A DNA stretch of 64,000 bases from Billgrantia lactosivorans (GTDB lineage: Bacteria > Pseudomonadota > Gammaproteobacteria > Pseudomonadales > Halomonadaceae): NCBI RefSeq assembly GCF_003254665.1, contig NZ_QHGY01000002.1, forward strand, positions 293,517 through 357,516. The letters are read 5' to 3'. A model generated the notes under the pieces. The model was not told the DNA's origin, ran no database searches, and saw only the letters and a program-made list of their open reading frames with translations. This document shows positions 33,569 through 41,874 of this stretch, piece by piece. The translations under genes were made by a program, and so were the position numbers. Numbering within the stretch: position 1 is the stretch's first letter; every line of letters starts with the position of its first letter.

Positions 33569-34380
33569 CCGGAGGAGGCCGCCGCCAGCTGCTGTAGCGC
33601 GTCCTGGGTGGCGGCGTCCGCGGGGAAGAACGACTCGATGGCGAGTTCCTCCAGCGTGATGTCGAGCGGGGTGCCGAACACCGTGGTGGTACTCAACAGC
33701 GACAGCACGCGGCCATCCGGCATGACCAGCTCCAGCGGCACGACGATGCCGCCGTGGCGCGACGGTGCGCTGGCCAGATGGGGGCGAGCGCCGGCCGGCA
33801 CCGGATAACCCTTCAGCTCCTCGGCGAGTTCGATGAGCGCCGGGTCGGCGGTCGTCTCGGCCTGGCGCGCTAGTCGCTCGAGAATGTGGGCGCGCCATTC
33901 GCGGAAATTGCCGATGCGCGATGCAAGCCCCTGGGGATGCAGGGTGAGCCGCAGCACGTTGACCGGGGGCTTCAGCAGTTCGGCGTCGATGCCATCGAGC
34001 AGCGCCTCGAGCGGCCGATTGGCCATCAGCAGGTGCCAGTGGCGGTCGACGGCCAGCGCCGGGTAGGGGGCGTGGCTTGCGAGCAACCGCTCGATCACGC
34101 TGCGAACCGTCTCGAATTCGGGCGCGTCGATAGGGCGTTCCCCGTAAGCCGGAGCGAAGCCGGCGGCGAGCAGCAGCCGGTTGCGTTCGCGCAGGGGAAT
34201 GCCCAACTGTTCCGTCAGGCGCAGCAACATTTCCCGGCTCGGCGTGGCGCGGCCGGACTCGACGAAGCTCAGGTGGCGCTGGGAGACGTCGGCCTCGGTG
34301 GCGAGCGCGAGCTGGCTCAGCCGCCGCCGCTGGCGCCACGCCTTCAACAGCTGCCCGGGGGTGGGGGAGTCCATGGTCAT
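33565..34380 (-). CDS. XRE regulator with MmyB-like ligand domain
   Basis: The 271-residue protein has an N-terminal HTH (LLKAWRQRRRLSQLALATEADVSQRHLSFVESGR) and a C-terminal MmyB-like PAS-related domain (VDRHWHLLMANRPLEALL). This type senses small hydrophobic ligands and usually controls a divergent gene. A 31-base dyad lies between it and the DUF1330 gene, which is the probable target along with itself. A second ATG two codons later is possible. Confidence 0.87.
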   Translation of the reverse strand: MTMDSPTPGQLLKAWRQRRRLSQLALATEADVSQRHLSFVESGRATPSREMLLRLTEQLGIPLRERNRLLLAAGFAPAYGERPIDAPEFETVRSVIERLLASHAPYPALAVDRHWHLLMANRPLEALLDGIDAELLKPPVNVLRLTLHPQGLASRIGNFREWRAHILERLARQAETTADPALIELAEELKGYPVPAGARPHLASAPSRHGGIVVPLELVMPDGRVLSLLSTTTVFGTPLDITLEELAIESFFPADAATQDALQQLAAASSG

Positions 34381-34407
34381 GGCACCAGATTAGCGCCAAG
34401 CGATATG

Positions 34408-34438
34408 CCTGGCCATTACCATGCAGGTAATCGCCAGG
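34408..34438. promoter_or_regulatory. 31-base dyad operator between XRE and DUF1330 genes
   Basis: Nested inverted repeats share one centre at 34423: ATTACC (34415-34420) with GGTAAT (34426-34431), and outside them CCTGGC (34408-34413) with GCCAGG (34433-34438), each separated by one C. Twelve base pairs are symmetric in total. The site is well placed to control both divergent genes. Confidence 0.65.
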
Positions 34439-34490
34439 TTCTGTGAGGCGGGCGAAGCTGTCCAGGCAAACCCACCACAGGAGCGTTGCC

Positions 34491-34811
34491 ATGACCGCCT
34501 ACGCCATCGCCCACCTGCAGGATGTCACCCTGGGCCCCGAGATCGTCGAGTACCTGGAGAAGATCGATGCCACCCTCGCGCCCTACGGTGGCCGCTACCT
34601 GATCCACGGCGGCGCCACCGATGTGCTGGAGGGCAGCTGGAAGGGCGACACCATCATGCTTGGCTTCCCCAGCCTGGAGCAGGCCCGAGCCTGGTATCGC
34701 TCCGAGGCCTACCAGGCCATCATGCCGCTGCGCACCGCCAACGCCGTAGGCGATGTCATTCTGGTGGAAGGCGTCGAGGAAGGGCACCGGGGCGTCGACA
34801 TTCTCGGCTGA
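34491..34811 (+). CDS. DUF1330 domain protein
   Basis: The start at 34491 has AGGAG seven bases upstream; the frame extends upstream without start signals. The 106-residue protein has the ferredoxin-like DUF1330 pattern (YAIAHLQDV, YGGRYLIHGG, FPSLEQARAWYRSEAYQAI). Its biochemical role is unknown. It is divergent from the XRE/MmyB gene across the dyad, so it is probably that regulator's target. Confidence 0.85.
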   Translation: MTAYAIAHLQDVTLGPEIVEYLEKIDATLAPYGGRYLIHGGATDVLEGSWKGDTIMLGFPSLEQARAWYRSEAYQAIMPLRTANAVGDVILVEGVEEGHRGVDILG

Positions 34812-34827
34812 AGGGACTCCGGCACCG

Positions 34828-35859
34828 TCAGCCCGGCTCGACGACCGGGCGTGCGTATTCGCCCTTGGCTGTGGTAGCCCTCGGGGCAACCGAGGTCACA
34901 TCGGCGCCGGCCTCGCGCTGATGGCGCAAGGCACCGGGCGGATGGCCGTGGACACGCTTGAAGGCGCGGCTGAAGGCGGCCGCGCTGCCGTAGCCCAGGC
35001 GGTAGGCCACGGTTTCGATGGGTTGCCGCTCCCGGCCGATCCACTGGGCCGCCAGGCGCATGCGCAGCTCGGTCACGTAGCGATGCGGTGTCATGCCCGT
35101 TACCGCCAGGAAGCGCTCGGCGAACACCGAGCGCGAGCTGCCCATCTCGGCGGCAAGCTCCGCCACCGTCCAGTGGCGCCCCGGCTCGCGATGCAGCGCG
35201 GCGATGACGCGCCCCAGGCGCGGGTCGCGCAGCGCCTCGACCCAGCCGCTGGCATCGCCACAGCCGCACTCCACCCAGCCGCGCACGATGAAGGCGGCCA
35301 TCACGTCGGCGAGCCGCGCCAGGATAGCGGCATAGCCCGCCCGTTCACTTCTCGCCTCGCGCTCCATTGCCTCGAGCATGGGCAGGATCTCGGGCTGGCG
35401 CTCGAGCAGGGTGCCGACGTACATCACCTCGGGCATCAGCGAGACCAGTGCGTGCATGCTGCCCAGGTCGAATTCCATGCAGCCGCTGAAGGTCAGGGCG
35501 CCGTCGAGGATGCAGCCTTGGGGGCAGGCGCGGATCGCGCTGACCGCCTCGCACAGCCTGGCGCTTTCGAAGGTGGTGACGTCCCGGGCCGGCTGGTCGG
35601 GGGAGGAGAGCAGGGCGTGGGGACCGCCCCGCGGCAGCAGCAGTGCGTCCCCCGTCGAGAGGGTATGCACGCTGCCGCTGGGGCTGCGCAGGTAGACGGG
35701 GCCGCGTGCGACGAAGTGGAACTGGGCCCAGCCCTCCACCTGGCCGAACTCCACTCCCAGCGGGGGTGAGAGCTGAATGCGGCGATAGGCGATGCCGCGC
35801 AGGCGCATGCCGAGCAGCAGCTCGCTGACCAGATCGCTGGGCAGTTCCGGCGTTGGCAT
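34828..35859 (-). CDS. AraC family regulator, cupin type
   Basis: Start at 35859 with AGGA upstream; an upstream frame extension is unsupported. The 343-residue protein has an N-terminal cupin_6-like domain (VYLRSPSGSVHTLSTGDALLLPRGGPHAL) and C-terminal AraC HTH pair (WTVAELAAEMGSSRSVFAERF, IETVAYRLGYGSAAAFSRAFKR). It is divergent from nepI across 141 bases, so the purine exporter is the likely target. CGCGD-like cysteines (ECGCGD) sit between domains. Confidence 0.88.
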   Translation of the reverse strand: MPTPELPSDLVSELLLGMRLRGIAYRRIQLSPPLGVEFGQVEGWAQFHFVARGPVYLRSPSGSVHTLSTGDALLLPRGGPHALLSSPDQPARDVTTFESARLCEAVSAIRACPQGCILDGALTFSGCMEFDLGSMHALVSLMPEVMYVGTLLERQPEILPMLEAMEREARSERAGYAAILARLADVMAAFIVRGWVECGCGDASGWVEALRDPRLGRVIAALHREPGRHWTVAELAAEMGSSRSVFAERFLAVTGMTPHRYVTELRMRLAAQWIGRERQPIETVAYRLGYGSAAAFSRAFKRVHGHPPGALRHQREAGADVTSVAPRATTAKGEYARPVVEPG

Positions 35860-35882
35860 CTTGGGTTCCTGTTTCGGTTGGT

Positions 35883-35903
35883 ATTCATCAGCTTCGGATG
35901 AAT
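35883..35903. promoter_or_regulatory. Inverted repeat upstream of AraC gene and nepI
   Basis: ATTCATC at 35883-35889 and GATGAAT at 35897-35903 form a perfect 7-base dyad with a 7-base centre in the divergent AraC/nepI gap. It may be an operator, or a hairpin in the AraC mRNA leader. Confidence 0.4.
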
Positions 35904-36000
35904 GATCAAGCATTCGAGAGTTTCTAGCATAGATCGTCCGGGCTGATCGCTCTAGTCTTCTCGTTCCTGACGAACGCTTCTCTAGGATAGGAGAACGAAC

Positions 36001-37185
36001 ATGAACGAGTTGGTACAGCGGACACGGCCCGCTTGGGGGGCGGTCATCTCGATGGCCCTCGGCGTGTTCGGGCTGGTCACCGCGGAGTTCCTGCCCGCCA
36101 GCCTGCTCACACCCATGGCGGCCGACCTTGGCGTGACCGAGGGCATGGCGGGGCAGGCGGTGACCGCTACCGCGGCGGTGGCACTCTTGACCAGCCTGTT
36201 GATCTCCACCGCCACCCGCCGCATCGACCGGCGCCATGTGCTGCTGGGCTTCTCGCTGCTGCTGGTGGCCTCGAACCTGGTGGTGGCGTTTGCCCCCAGC
36301 CTATCGGTGTTGCTCCTCGGGCGCGTGCTGCTGGGACTGGCGCTGGGCGGGTTCTGGACCATGTCGATCGCTACCGTGATGCGCCTGGTGCCCGAGGAGA
36401 TGGTGCCGCGGGGGCTGTCGATCATGTTCAGCGGGGTCTCCGCGGCAACCATCGCCGCGGCGCCGCTGGGCAGCTACTTCGGCGACCTGCTCGGCTGGCG
36501 CGACGTGTTCCTGCTGGCCGCGCTGCTCGGCGTGCTGGCGCTGGCGGTGCAGTTCATGACCCTGCCGCGCATGGCGCCGAGTGGGCAGGCACGCCTGCGC
36601 ACCCTGTTCGACGTGCTGATGCGGCCGCGGGTCGGCCTGGGCATGCTGGCCGCGGCCCTGGTCTTCACCGGCCACTTCGCCTTCTTCACCTACATCCGGC
36701 CATTTCTCGAGACCGTGACCGGCGTCGGCGTGACCGGCGTGGCCACCATCCTGCTCGGCTTCGGCGTGGCCAATTTCCTGGGTAACTACCTGGGCGGTTG
36801 GTTGGTCGAGCGCAGCCTGCGCCTGACCATGATCGCGATGCCGCTGCTGATGGGCTCGCTCGGGGTGGCACTGGTGGTGCTGCAAAGTACGCCAGCTACG
36901 GACGCCGTGCTGGTGGCAATGTGGGGGCTGGCCTTCGGCGCCATCCCGGTGGCGTGGTCGACCTGGCTCACCCGCACGGTGCCCGACGAGGCCGAGAGCG
37001 CCAGTGGCTTGTTGGTAGCCGCCATCAACCTGGCGATCGCTACCGGGGCGGCGGCCGGCGGTATCATCTTCGACCTGGGCGGAGCGTTGAACGTGTTTGC
37101 CGCCAGTGGTGCGGTGCTGCTGCTGGCCGCGCTGATGATCCTGATGGGCGTGAGGACGCGGCCTCTGGCTGCTGCCGGAACCTGA
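36001..37185 (+). CDS. nepI: Purine ribonucleoside exporter NepI (MFS)
   Basis: The 394-residue, 12-span MFS protein matches E. coli NepI closely by eye: EFLPASLLTPMAADLGVTEGMAGQ, LGLALGGFWTMS, MRLVPEEMVPR, HFAFFTYIRPFLE and IPVAWSTWLTR all have direct counterparts. NepI exports inosine, guanosine and related toxic nucleosides by proton antiport. AGGAG lies ten bases before the ATG. A rho-independent terminator follows. The divergent AraC gene is the likely regulator. Confidence 0.88.
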   Translation: MNELVQRTRPAWGAVISMALGVFGLVTAEFLPASLLTPMAADLGVTEGMAGQAVTATAAVALLTSLLISTATRRIDRRHVLLGFSLLLVASNLVVAFAPSLSVLLLGRVLLGLALGGFWTMSIATVMRLVPEEMVPRGLSIMFSGVSAATIAAAPLGSYFGDLLGWRDVFLLAALLGVLALAVQFMTLPRMAPSGQARLRTLFDVLMRPRVGLGMLAAALVFTGHFAFFTYIRPFLETVTGVGVTGVATILLGFGVANFLGNYLGGWLVERSLRLTMIAMPLLMGSLGVALVVLQSTPATDAVLVAMWGLAFGAIPVAWSTWLTRTVPDEAESASGLLVAAINLAIATGAAAGGIIFDLGGALNVFAASGAVLLLAALMILMGVRTRPLAAAGT

Positions 37186-37219
37186 AGACCGCTTCAACAG
37201 GAACACTGCCTGGATGAGT

Positions 37220-37247
37220 GCGGCCCGCTTCGGCGGGCCGCGTTTTT
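37220..37247 (+). terminator. Rho-independent terminator of nepI
   Basis: GCGGCCCGC at 37220-37228 pairs perfectly with GCGGGCCGC at 37233-37241 around a TTCG tetraloop, followed by GTTTTTG. Both the stable loop and the T run are textbook. Confidence 0.9.
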
Positions 37248-37312
37248 GCCATCGCTTCCGCTAGCTGTTAGCGTGGCTTGACAGAAGAATCAACAAACGG
37301 GAGCGAGCAACC

Positions 37313-37516
37313 ATGGATTCAGCCGTCAATAACATCGTTGGCCAGTCGATGGTCATGCAGCAGGCACAGGCCGCGCAGCAGGTGCAGCTCGAGGTCTACA
37401 AGGACGCCCTGGACATGCAGAAGGACCAGGTCGCCGCCCTGATGGCGTCGGCGTCGGTGGCACCGCAGCTGGCCAACGAGGGGATGGTGGGGACCCAGAT
37501 CAATACCTACGCTTGA
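37313..37516 (+). CDS. YjfB family putative motility protein
   Basis: The 67-residue protein (start MDSAVNNIVGQSM, rich in Gln, Ala and Met, with VYKDALDMQKDQVAALM) fits the YjfB_motility family, small cytoplasmic proteins named for a Bacillus gene in the motility regulon. No flagellar gene is in the window, so it stands alone. GGGAG precedes the ATG. It overlaps the convergent racemase gene by ten bases. Confidence 0.8.
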   Translation: MDSAVNNIVGQSMVMQQAQAAQQVQLEVYKDALDMQKDQVAALMASASVAPQLANEGMVGTQINTYA

Positions 37517-38214
37517 TCCTCCAACGCCCACTTCACTGCCTCTTCGGCATGTATGGCCGTGGTGTCGTAGAGCGGCACCTCGGTATGGCGCTGCTGCACC
37601 AGCAGGGCGATTTCAGTACAGCCGAGAATCACCGCTTCGGCGCCTCGCTCGCGTAGCGAGGCGATGATCTCCAGGTAGCGCTGGCGCGACGTCTCCTTCA
37701 CCTGCCCCAGGCACAGTTCGGTGTAGATCACCTCGTGCACCAGATCGCGCTGAGCCTCATCGGGTACCAGCACCTCGATGCCGAAGCCTTCGGCGATACG
37801 CCCCTTGTAGAAGTCCTGCTCCATGGTGAAGCGGGTGCCGAGCAGGCCGACGCGACGAATGCCGTCGGTGGCCAGGCGCTGTGCCGTGGCGTCGGCGATA
37901 TGCAGCAGCGGGATCGAGACCGCTTCAGCCACCTGCGGTGCGACCTTGTGCATGGTGTTGGTGCCGATCAGCAGGAAATCCGCGCCGCCGGCCTCCACGC
38001 GGCGGGCGGCCCGGCACAGGATCTCGGCAGTGGCGTCCCAGTCGCCGGCGTGCTGCAGCCTTTCGATCTCGGCGAAGTCGACGCTGTAGAGACACAGCTT
38101 GGCCGAGTGCAGTCCGCCCAGGGCGGTTTTCACCCCTTCGTTGAGCGCCCGGTAATAGCTGACGGTGGATTCCCAGCTCATGCCGCCGAGCAGGCCGATG
38201 GTCTTCATGGTCAT
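37507..38214 (-). CDS. ygeA: L-aspartate/glutamate racemase, YgeA type
   Basis: The 235-residue protein matches E. coli YgeA strongly (TIGLLGGMSWEST, GLHSAKLCLYSVDF, LHIADAT, LGTRFTMEQDFYKGR). The two active-site residues are Thr in GTNTMH and Cys in LGCTEI, the atypical Thr/Cys pair reported for the E. coli enzyme rather than the Cys/Cys of standard Asp/Glu racemases; numbered from the second Met they fall at 83 and 197 as in E. coli. GAGGG lies five bases before the ATG at 38214; the ATG two codons later is the homology-based alternative. Confidence 0.88.
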   Translation of the reverse strand: MTMKTIGLLGGMSWESTVSYYRALNEGVKTALGGLHSAKLCLYSVDFAEIERLQHAGDWDATAEILCRAARRVEAGGADFLLIGTNTMHKVAPQVAEAVSIPLLHIADATAQRLATDGIRRVGLLGTRFTMEQDFYKGRIAEGFGIEVLVPDEAQRDLVHEVIYTELCLGQVKETSRQRYLEIIASLRERGAEAVILGCTEIALLVQQRHTEVPLYDTTAIHAEEAVKWALEDQA

Positions 38215-38259
38215 GGTTTCCCTCTGTTGTCGTTGTTTTCTGGCTCGCCGCATGCGTGG

Positions 38260-38961
38260 TCACGTCTCGTACTCGTCGTGCCGCCGGTTCCACACGTAGG
38301 GCGGCGTTTGCGGCCAGCCGGGGGGTGAGTCCTCCCAGGTTTCCTGGCGGCCGTAGGGTGTCAGGTCCAGGTAGGACCACAGGCTGCCCAGGTACTCCAC
38401 GCCGCGCTTGCCGCTGAAGTAGGTACGAAACGCCCGCTCGCCGTCGCGCAGAAAGACGCTGATACCATGGCGCTCGCCGCGGTCGGTGCCGGGGGCGTCG
38501 CAGTGGCAGGTCGTCACGCCCATGTCCTGATTGAAACGGCTATTCAGCGACGAATACCACGTCGGATGCTGCCAGCCCATGCGCGCCTGGTAGCGTATAA
38601 GCTTTTCCAGCGGTGCCCGGGATACCAGCACCAGGGTGGTATCGCGGGCGTTCAGGTGGGCAGGGTGGATCATGGCATCCACCACCCAGGAACAGCCGTC
38701 GCAGCCGGCCTCCCAGTCGGGCCCGAACATGAAATGATAGACGATCAACTGGCGGCGCCCCTCGAACAGATCGAGCAGGGTGGCCTTTCCTCGTGGCCCG
38801 TCGAAGAGGTAATCGGTGCGCACCTCGGTCATCGGCAAGCGGCGCCGCACGGCGTTGAGCCTGTCGCGCTCACGCGTATGGGCTTTTTCACGAGCGATCT
38901 GTTCCTCCAGGGCGCTGCGCCACTCCTCTTCGGAGACGATGGGGGGAAGCGGTGAGGTCAT
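38260..38961 (-). CDS. DUF899 thioredoxin-like protein
   Basis: AAGGAG precedes the ATG at 38961, which fixes the start of this 233-residue protein. It has the DUF899 hallmarks: RRLPMTEVRTDYLFDGP, the FMFGPDWEAGCDGCSW segment with a C-x2-C pair, and a C-terminal WSYLDLTPYGRQE. The fold is predicted thioredoxin-like and the C-x2-C hints at redox activity, but the function of the family is not established. It is 45 bases upstream of the racemase gene on the same strand. Confidence 0.85.
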   Translation of the reverse strand: MTSPLPPIVSEEEWRSALEEQIAREKAHTRERDRLNAVRRRLPMTEVRTDYLFDGPRGKATLLDLFEGRRQLIVYHFMFGPDWEAGCDGCSWVVDAMIHPAHLNARDTTLVLVSRAPLEKLIRYQARMGWQHPTWYSSLNSRFNQDMGVTTCHCDAPGTDRGERHGISVFLRDGERAFRTYFSGKRGVEYLGSLWSYLDLTPYGRQETWEDSPPGWPQTPPYVWNRRHDEYET

Positions 38962-39161
38962 GGCACGACTCCTTCCGTTCTTGTATTGAGGCACTCGGCA
39001 GCTTGTCATCAAATAGGCGCCGTAGCCATGAACAGTCAACCTCCTGCTCAGATGGCCTGTGGCTATGGGAGCGATTGGGCTTTCTTGGCTTTACCTCAAG
39101 CAAGGTTGAGGCGTTAGCCTGCATGACAAAAGGTTGCCCTTCGAAGAAAAAGGAGAACGAC

Positions 39162-40061
39162 ATGCAGGCTGTATCGACCACCCAATCGCTCCACGAATCG
39201 GCCCGGTGGGAGACCCCGGCGCTCGATCTCGAGGCCTACCTGGCCCGCATCGATTATCGGGGACCGCTGTCCCCCGACCTGGAAACCTTGAGGGCGCTCC
39301 AGCAGGCGCACCTCGCCGCGGTGCCGTTCGAGAACCTTGATGTCGTCACCGGCGGCGAGATCCGCATCGACCTGGGGAGCCTGCAGGACAAGCTGGTCCG
39401 GCGCCGGCGCGGCGGTTACTGCCATGAGCACAACACGCTGTTCGCCACGGTACTGGATCGGCTCGGCTTCGAGGTCGCGGGGCGCAACGCGAGAATGCTG
39501 ATGGGCGAGGATGCCAGTGTCGTCACCCCTCTCGGTCATACCATGCTGGTGGTGAAAGCGGAAGGCCGCGACTGGCTGGTCGATGTCGGCGTTGGCAACG
39601 TCGGCCCGCGTGAGCCGATCCGGCTCGAAGTGAACAGCGAGGCGAACCATGGCCCCTGGGAGTATCGCCTGGAGCGCTCGCCGCTGGGATACTGGCTGTT
39701 GCGTCATAAGCGCCTCGGTGAGTGGTTCAACATCTACCAGTTCAGTGACGAACCCACCTATCGCGCCGACTCCGCCGAATACAACTATCTGGCATCTCAT
39801 CATCCCGCATCGCCCTTCGTGCGGCGAATCGTGGCTCAGCACAACGGCGCGGAGGTACGGCTTGCGCTGACCGACCTCGAGCTGAAGATCTTCCGCCCGG
39901 GCGAGCCACCGGAGCTGCACCGGATCGCCGCCAGCGAACTGCCCGGTGTGCTGCGCGAGCGCTTCGGCCTGGCTTCGGCGCCGCAGCAGGAACGTCTCCT
40001 GCTGCGGCGCGCCGAGGCACTCACCGAGGCGACTTCCGAAGGCGAGCAGCTCGGCACCTGA
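39162..40061 (+). CDS. nat: Arylamine N-acetyltransferase
   Basis: The start at 39162 has AAAAAGGAG upstream. The 299-residue protein carries the Cys-His-Asp triad: C87 in RRGGYCHEHN, H126 in GHTMLVV and D141 in LVDVGVGN, plus VPFENLDV near the N-terminus. NATs transfer acetyl from acetyl-CoA to arylamines and hydrazines and so detoxify aromatic amines. Length is slightly above the usual 275-280. It ends four bases before the convergent DUF1127 gene. Confidence 0.9.
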   Translation: MQAVSTTQSLHESARWETPALDLEAYLARIDYRGPLSPDLETLRALQQAHLAAVPFENLDVVTGGEIRIDLGSLQDKLVRRRRGGYCHEHNTLFATVLDRLGFEVAGRNARMLMGEDASVVTPLGHTMLVVKAEGRDWLVDVGVGNVGPREPIRLEVNSEANHGPWEYRLERSPLGYWLLRHKRLGEWFNIYQFSDEPTYRADSAEYNYLASHHPASPFVRRIVAQHNGAEVRLALTDLELKIFRPGEPPELHRIAASELPGVLRERFGLASAPQQERLLLRRAEALTEATSEGEQLGT

Positions 40062-40065
40062 GCGG

Positions 40066-40392
40066 TCAGCGCTGCTGTTTCACCTTGCGCTTCGCCCGCC
40101 GCTGCTCCAGCGCCTGCCCGGCATCCTCCTTCAGAGGCAGGCGCGAGGCCCACAGAATGTCGTCTCGGCTGTGGCCCATGTCCTCGAGCATATGGTCGTC
40201 GTAGGCCAGCAGATGCAGGAAGCGCTGGCGGAACCGCCGCCGGCGCTGGTATTCCCACCACTTGGTCTCAAGCCTATGGATCAACCCCAGCGGGGGCATG
40301 GCCGGCATGAAGAAGTCCGGCTGGGGGGGTGTGGCGGGGCGTTTGGTGGCGGTGTCCGTGCGTGGCTGACGTAGCGGTTCGTACTGGCTCAT
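40066..40392 (-). CDS. DUF1127 domain protein
   Basis: The 108-residue protein has a Pro/Thr-rich N-terminal half and a C-terminal DUF1127 motif (WWEYQRRRRFRQRFLHLLAYDDHMLEDMGHSRDDIL). Small DUF1127 proteins bind RNA or metabolic regulators in other proteobacteria; here the domain is at the end of a longer chain. It is divergent from a LysR gene, a common pairing, and repeated half-sites lie between them. Confidence 0.8.
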   Translation of the reverse strand: MSQYEPLRQPRTDTATKRPATPPQPDFFMPAMPPLGLIHRLETKWWEYQRRRRFRQRFLHLLAYDDHMLEDMGHSRDDILWASRLPLKEDAGQALEQRRAKRKVKQQR

Positions 40393-40467
40393 GTCGCACC
40401 TCCCGGCGGGCAGCCGCCAAGCGCGGATGCCGTCGTCTCTGTCGGTTGAAAGGAGGGTCGCGACCTC

Positions 40468-40547
40468 TTGAAGGACAGCTTGGCTCGGCCTGATGGATCA
40501 CTCCAGCAAAAAGGTCTACATTGTCCTTTAAGGAAAATTGAAGGATA
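40468..40547. promoter_or_regulatory. Three related half-sites in the DUF1127/LysR gap
   Basis: TTGAAGGACA (40468-40477) and TTGAAGGATA (40538-40547) are direct repeats, and TGTCCTTTAA (40522-40531) is nearly their inverse. The last two frame the LysR start region and overlap TCCTTTAAGGA, an 11-base palindrome. This is a plausible LysR binding region. Confidence 0.45.
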
Positions 40548-40552
40548 TAGAC

Positions 40553-41452
40553 ATGACGCAAGCCGCCGCTCCCCCTGCCGACAACTGGCAGGCTTCGACT
40601 CCGCTGCTCGATACCGACGTGCTGCGTACCTTCGTGGCGATCGCCGAATGCGGCAGCTTTACCCGGGCCGCCCGGCAGGTATTCCGCACCCCTTCGGCGC
40701 TCAGCATGCAGATCAAGCGGCTGGAGGAGACGCTCGGTCAGGCGCTGTTCATACGCGAAGCCCGCCAGGTGCGGTTGACCCCGGAGGGCGAGGTGCTGCT
40801 CGGCTACGGGCGGCGCCTGCTCAAGCTCAACGAAGAGGCGGTCACGCAGTTCCTGGCGCCCAGCATATCGGGCCGGCTGGGCTTCGGCACCACCGACGAC
40901 GTGGGTACGCGTATCCTGCCCGGTGTACTGGCGCAGTTCGCCCGCTCGCATCCGGCGGTTCAGGTCGACGTGGTGGTCGGCAGCAGCCGGGAGATGCTCA
41001 CCAGGCTGGATGCCGGCGAACTCGACCTGGTACTGGTCACGGCGGGCAATCCCGGCCAGGAAGCGCGCGGCGAGATCGTCCACAGCGAGCCGCTGGTATG
41101 GGTGGGCAGGGAAGGCGGCGTGGCTGCACGGCGCTCGCCGCTACCGGTGGCACTGGCGCACCAGGGCTGCGCCTGGCGCGGCATGGCGCTGGAGGCGCTG
41201 AATCGGGCCGGCATCAGCTTTCGCATCGCCTATTCCTGCGAGCACTGTGCCGGCCAGGAAGCCGCCATGGTTGCCGACCTGGCGGTCTCCCCCTTCCCGC
41301 AGAGCCTGGTGCGCCCGCCGCTGCTGCGCATTGATCCCGGGCTTCTGCCGACGCTGGGGGAATATCAGCTCACGCTGGTGAAGCGGCCCGGCGCCAGCCA
41401 GGCCTGCGAAACCCTGGTAGGGCATGTGACGGCGGCCTTTCGCAGCTACTGA
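40553..41452 (+). CDS. LysR family transcriptional regulator
   Basis: AAGGA lies seven bases before the ATG at 40553; a TTG five codons earlier is less likely. The 299-residue protein has the HTH (GSFTRAARQVFRTPSALSMQIKRLEETLG) and a substrate domain (GRLGFGTTDDVGTRILPGVL, LDAGELDLVLV). Two cysteines in EHCAGQE lie in the effector domain. This LysR branch is commonly found divergent from DUF1127 genes, as here, so that gene is the probable target. Confidence 0.88.
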   Translation: MTQAAAPPADNWQASTPLLDTDVLRTFVAIAECGSFTRAARQVFRTPSALSMQIKRLEETLGQALFIREARQVRLTPEGEVLLGYGRRLLKLNEEAVTQFLAPSISGRLGFGTTDDVGTRILPGVLAQFARSHPAVQVDVVVGSSREMLTRLDAGELDLVLVTAGNPGQEARGEIVHSEPLVWVGREGGVAARRSPLPVALAHQGCAWRGMALEALNRAGISFRIAYSCEHCAGQEAAMVADLAVSPFPQSLVRPPLLRIDPGLLPTLGEYQLTLVKRPGASQACETLVGHVTAAFRSY

Positions 41453-41511
41453 AAAAGGCCAGGTCGGTGCTGCGTGGCTCGTGAAGTCGCTGTGCCGGGC
41501 CGCTCGCTCGA

Positions 41512-41709
41512 TCAGGCCTTCTCGGCGCGGATACGGTTGAGCTGCCGCTTGATCTCCGCGCGCTCCAGAATCAGCAGGTCGAGCAACTCGTCTCGTTCCT
41601 TGCGGTTCAGCCCTTCATCGCTCATCAGCCCGTCGAGCAGCGCCTCGATATCCGCTTCATGCTGGGTATCGGAAACGGCGGCGGTGGGGGGAATCAGTGA
41701 GACTAACAT
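41512..41709 (-). CDS. Small acidic helical protein, unknown function
   Basis: GGAGGT lies eight bases before the ATG at 41709, which supports translation. The 65-residue product has a variable N-terminus and a charged two-helix C-terminal part (EALLDGLMSDEGLNRKERDELLDLL). I do not recognise a family. It converges with the LysR gene and is followed by no same-strand partner. Confidence 0.6.
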   Translation of the reverse strand: MLVSLIPPTAAVSDTQHEADIEALLDGLMSDEGLNRKERDELLDLLILERAEIKRQLNRIRAEKA

Positions 41710-41874
41710 GGGTGCGTACCTCCAAAAGCATTACAGCCCTGATGGGCTATTTCATTGTCGTTATCCGGTGCGAGTTTTCATCTTGTAACACTATGGTGGT
41801 TGCTAGCGGCGAGTCGCGTCAAACCGAAACGGGCCAAAATCGTGCCGTTTCGCTTAAATCGGTGAGAAAAGTCA

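Noticed and set aside
34828-36237. Longer AraC protein starting at 36237.
   Set aside because: That frame would run through the nepI gene and promoter region; the start at 35859 has a ribosome site and the expected cupin N-terminus.
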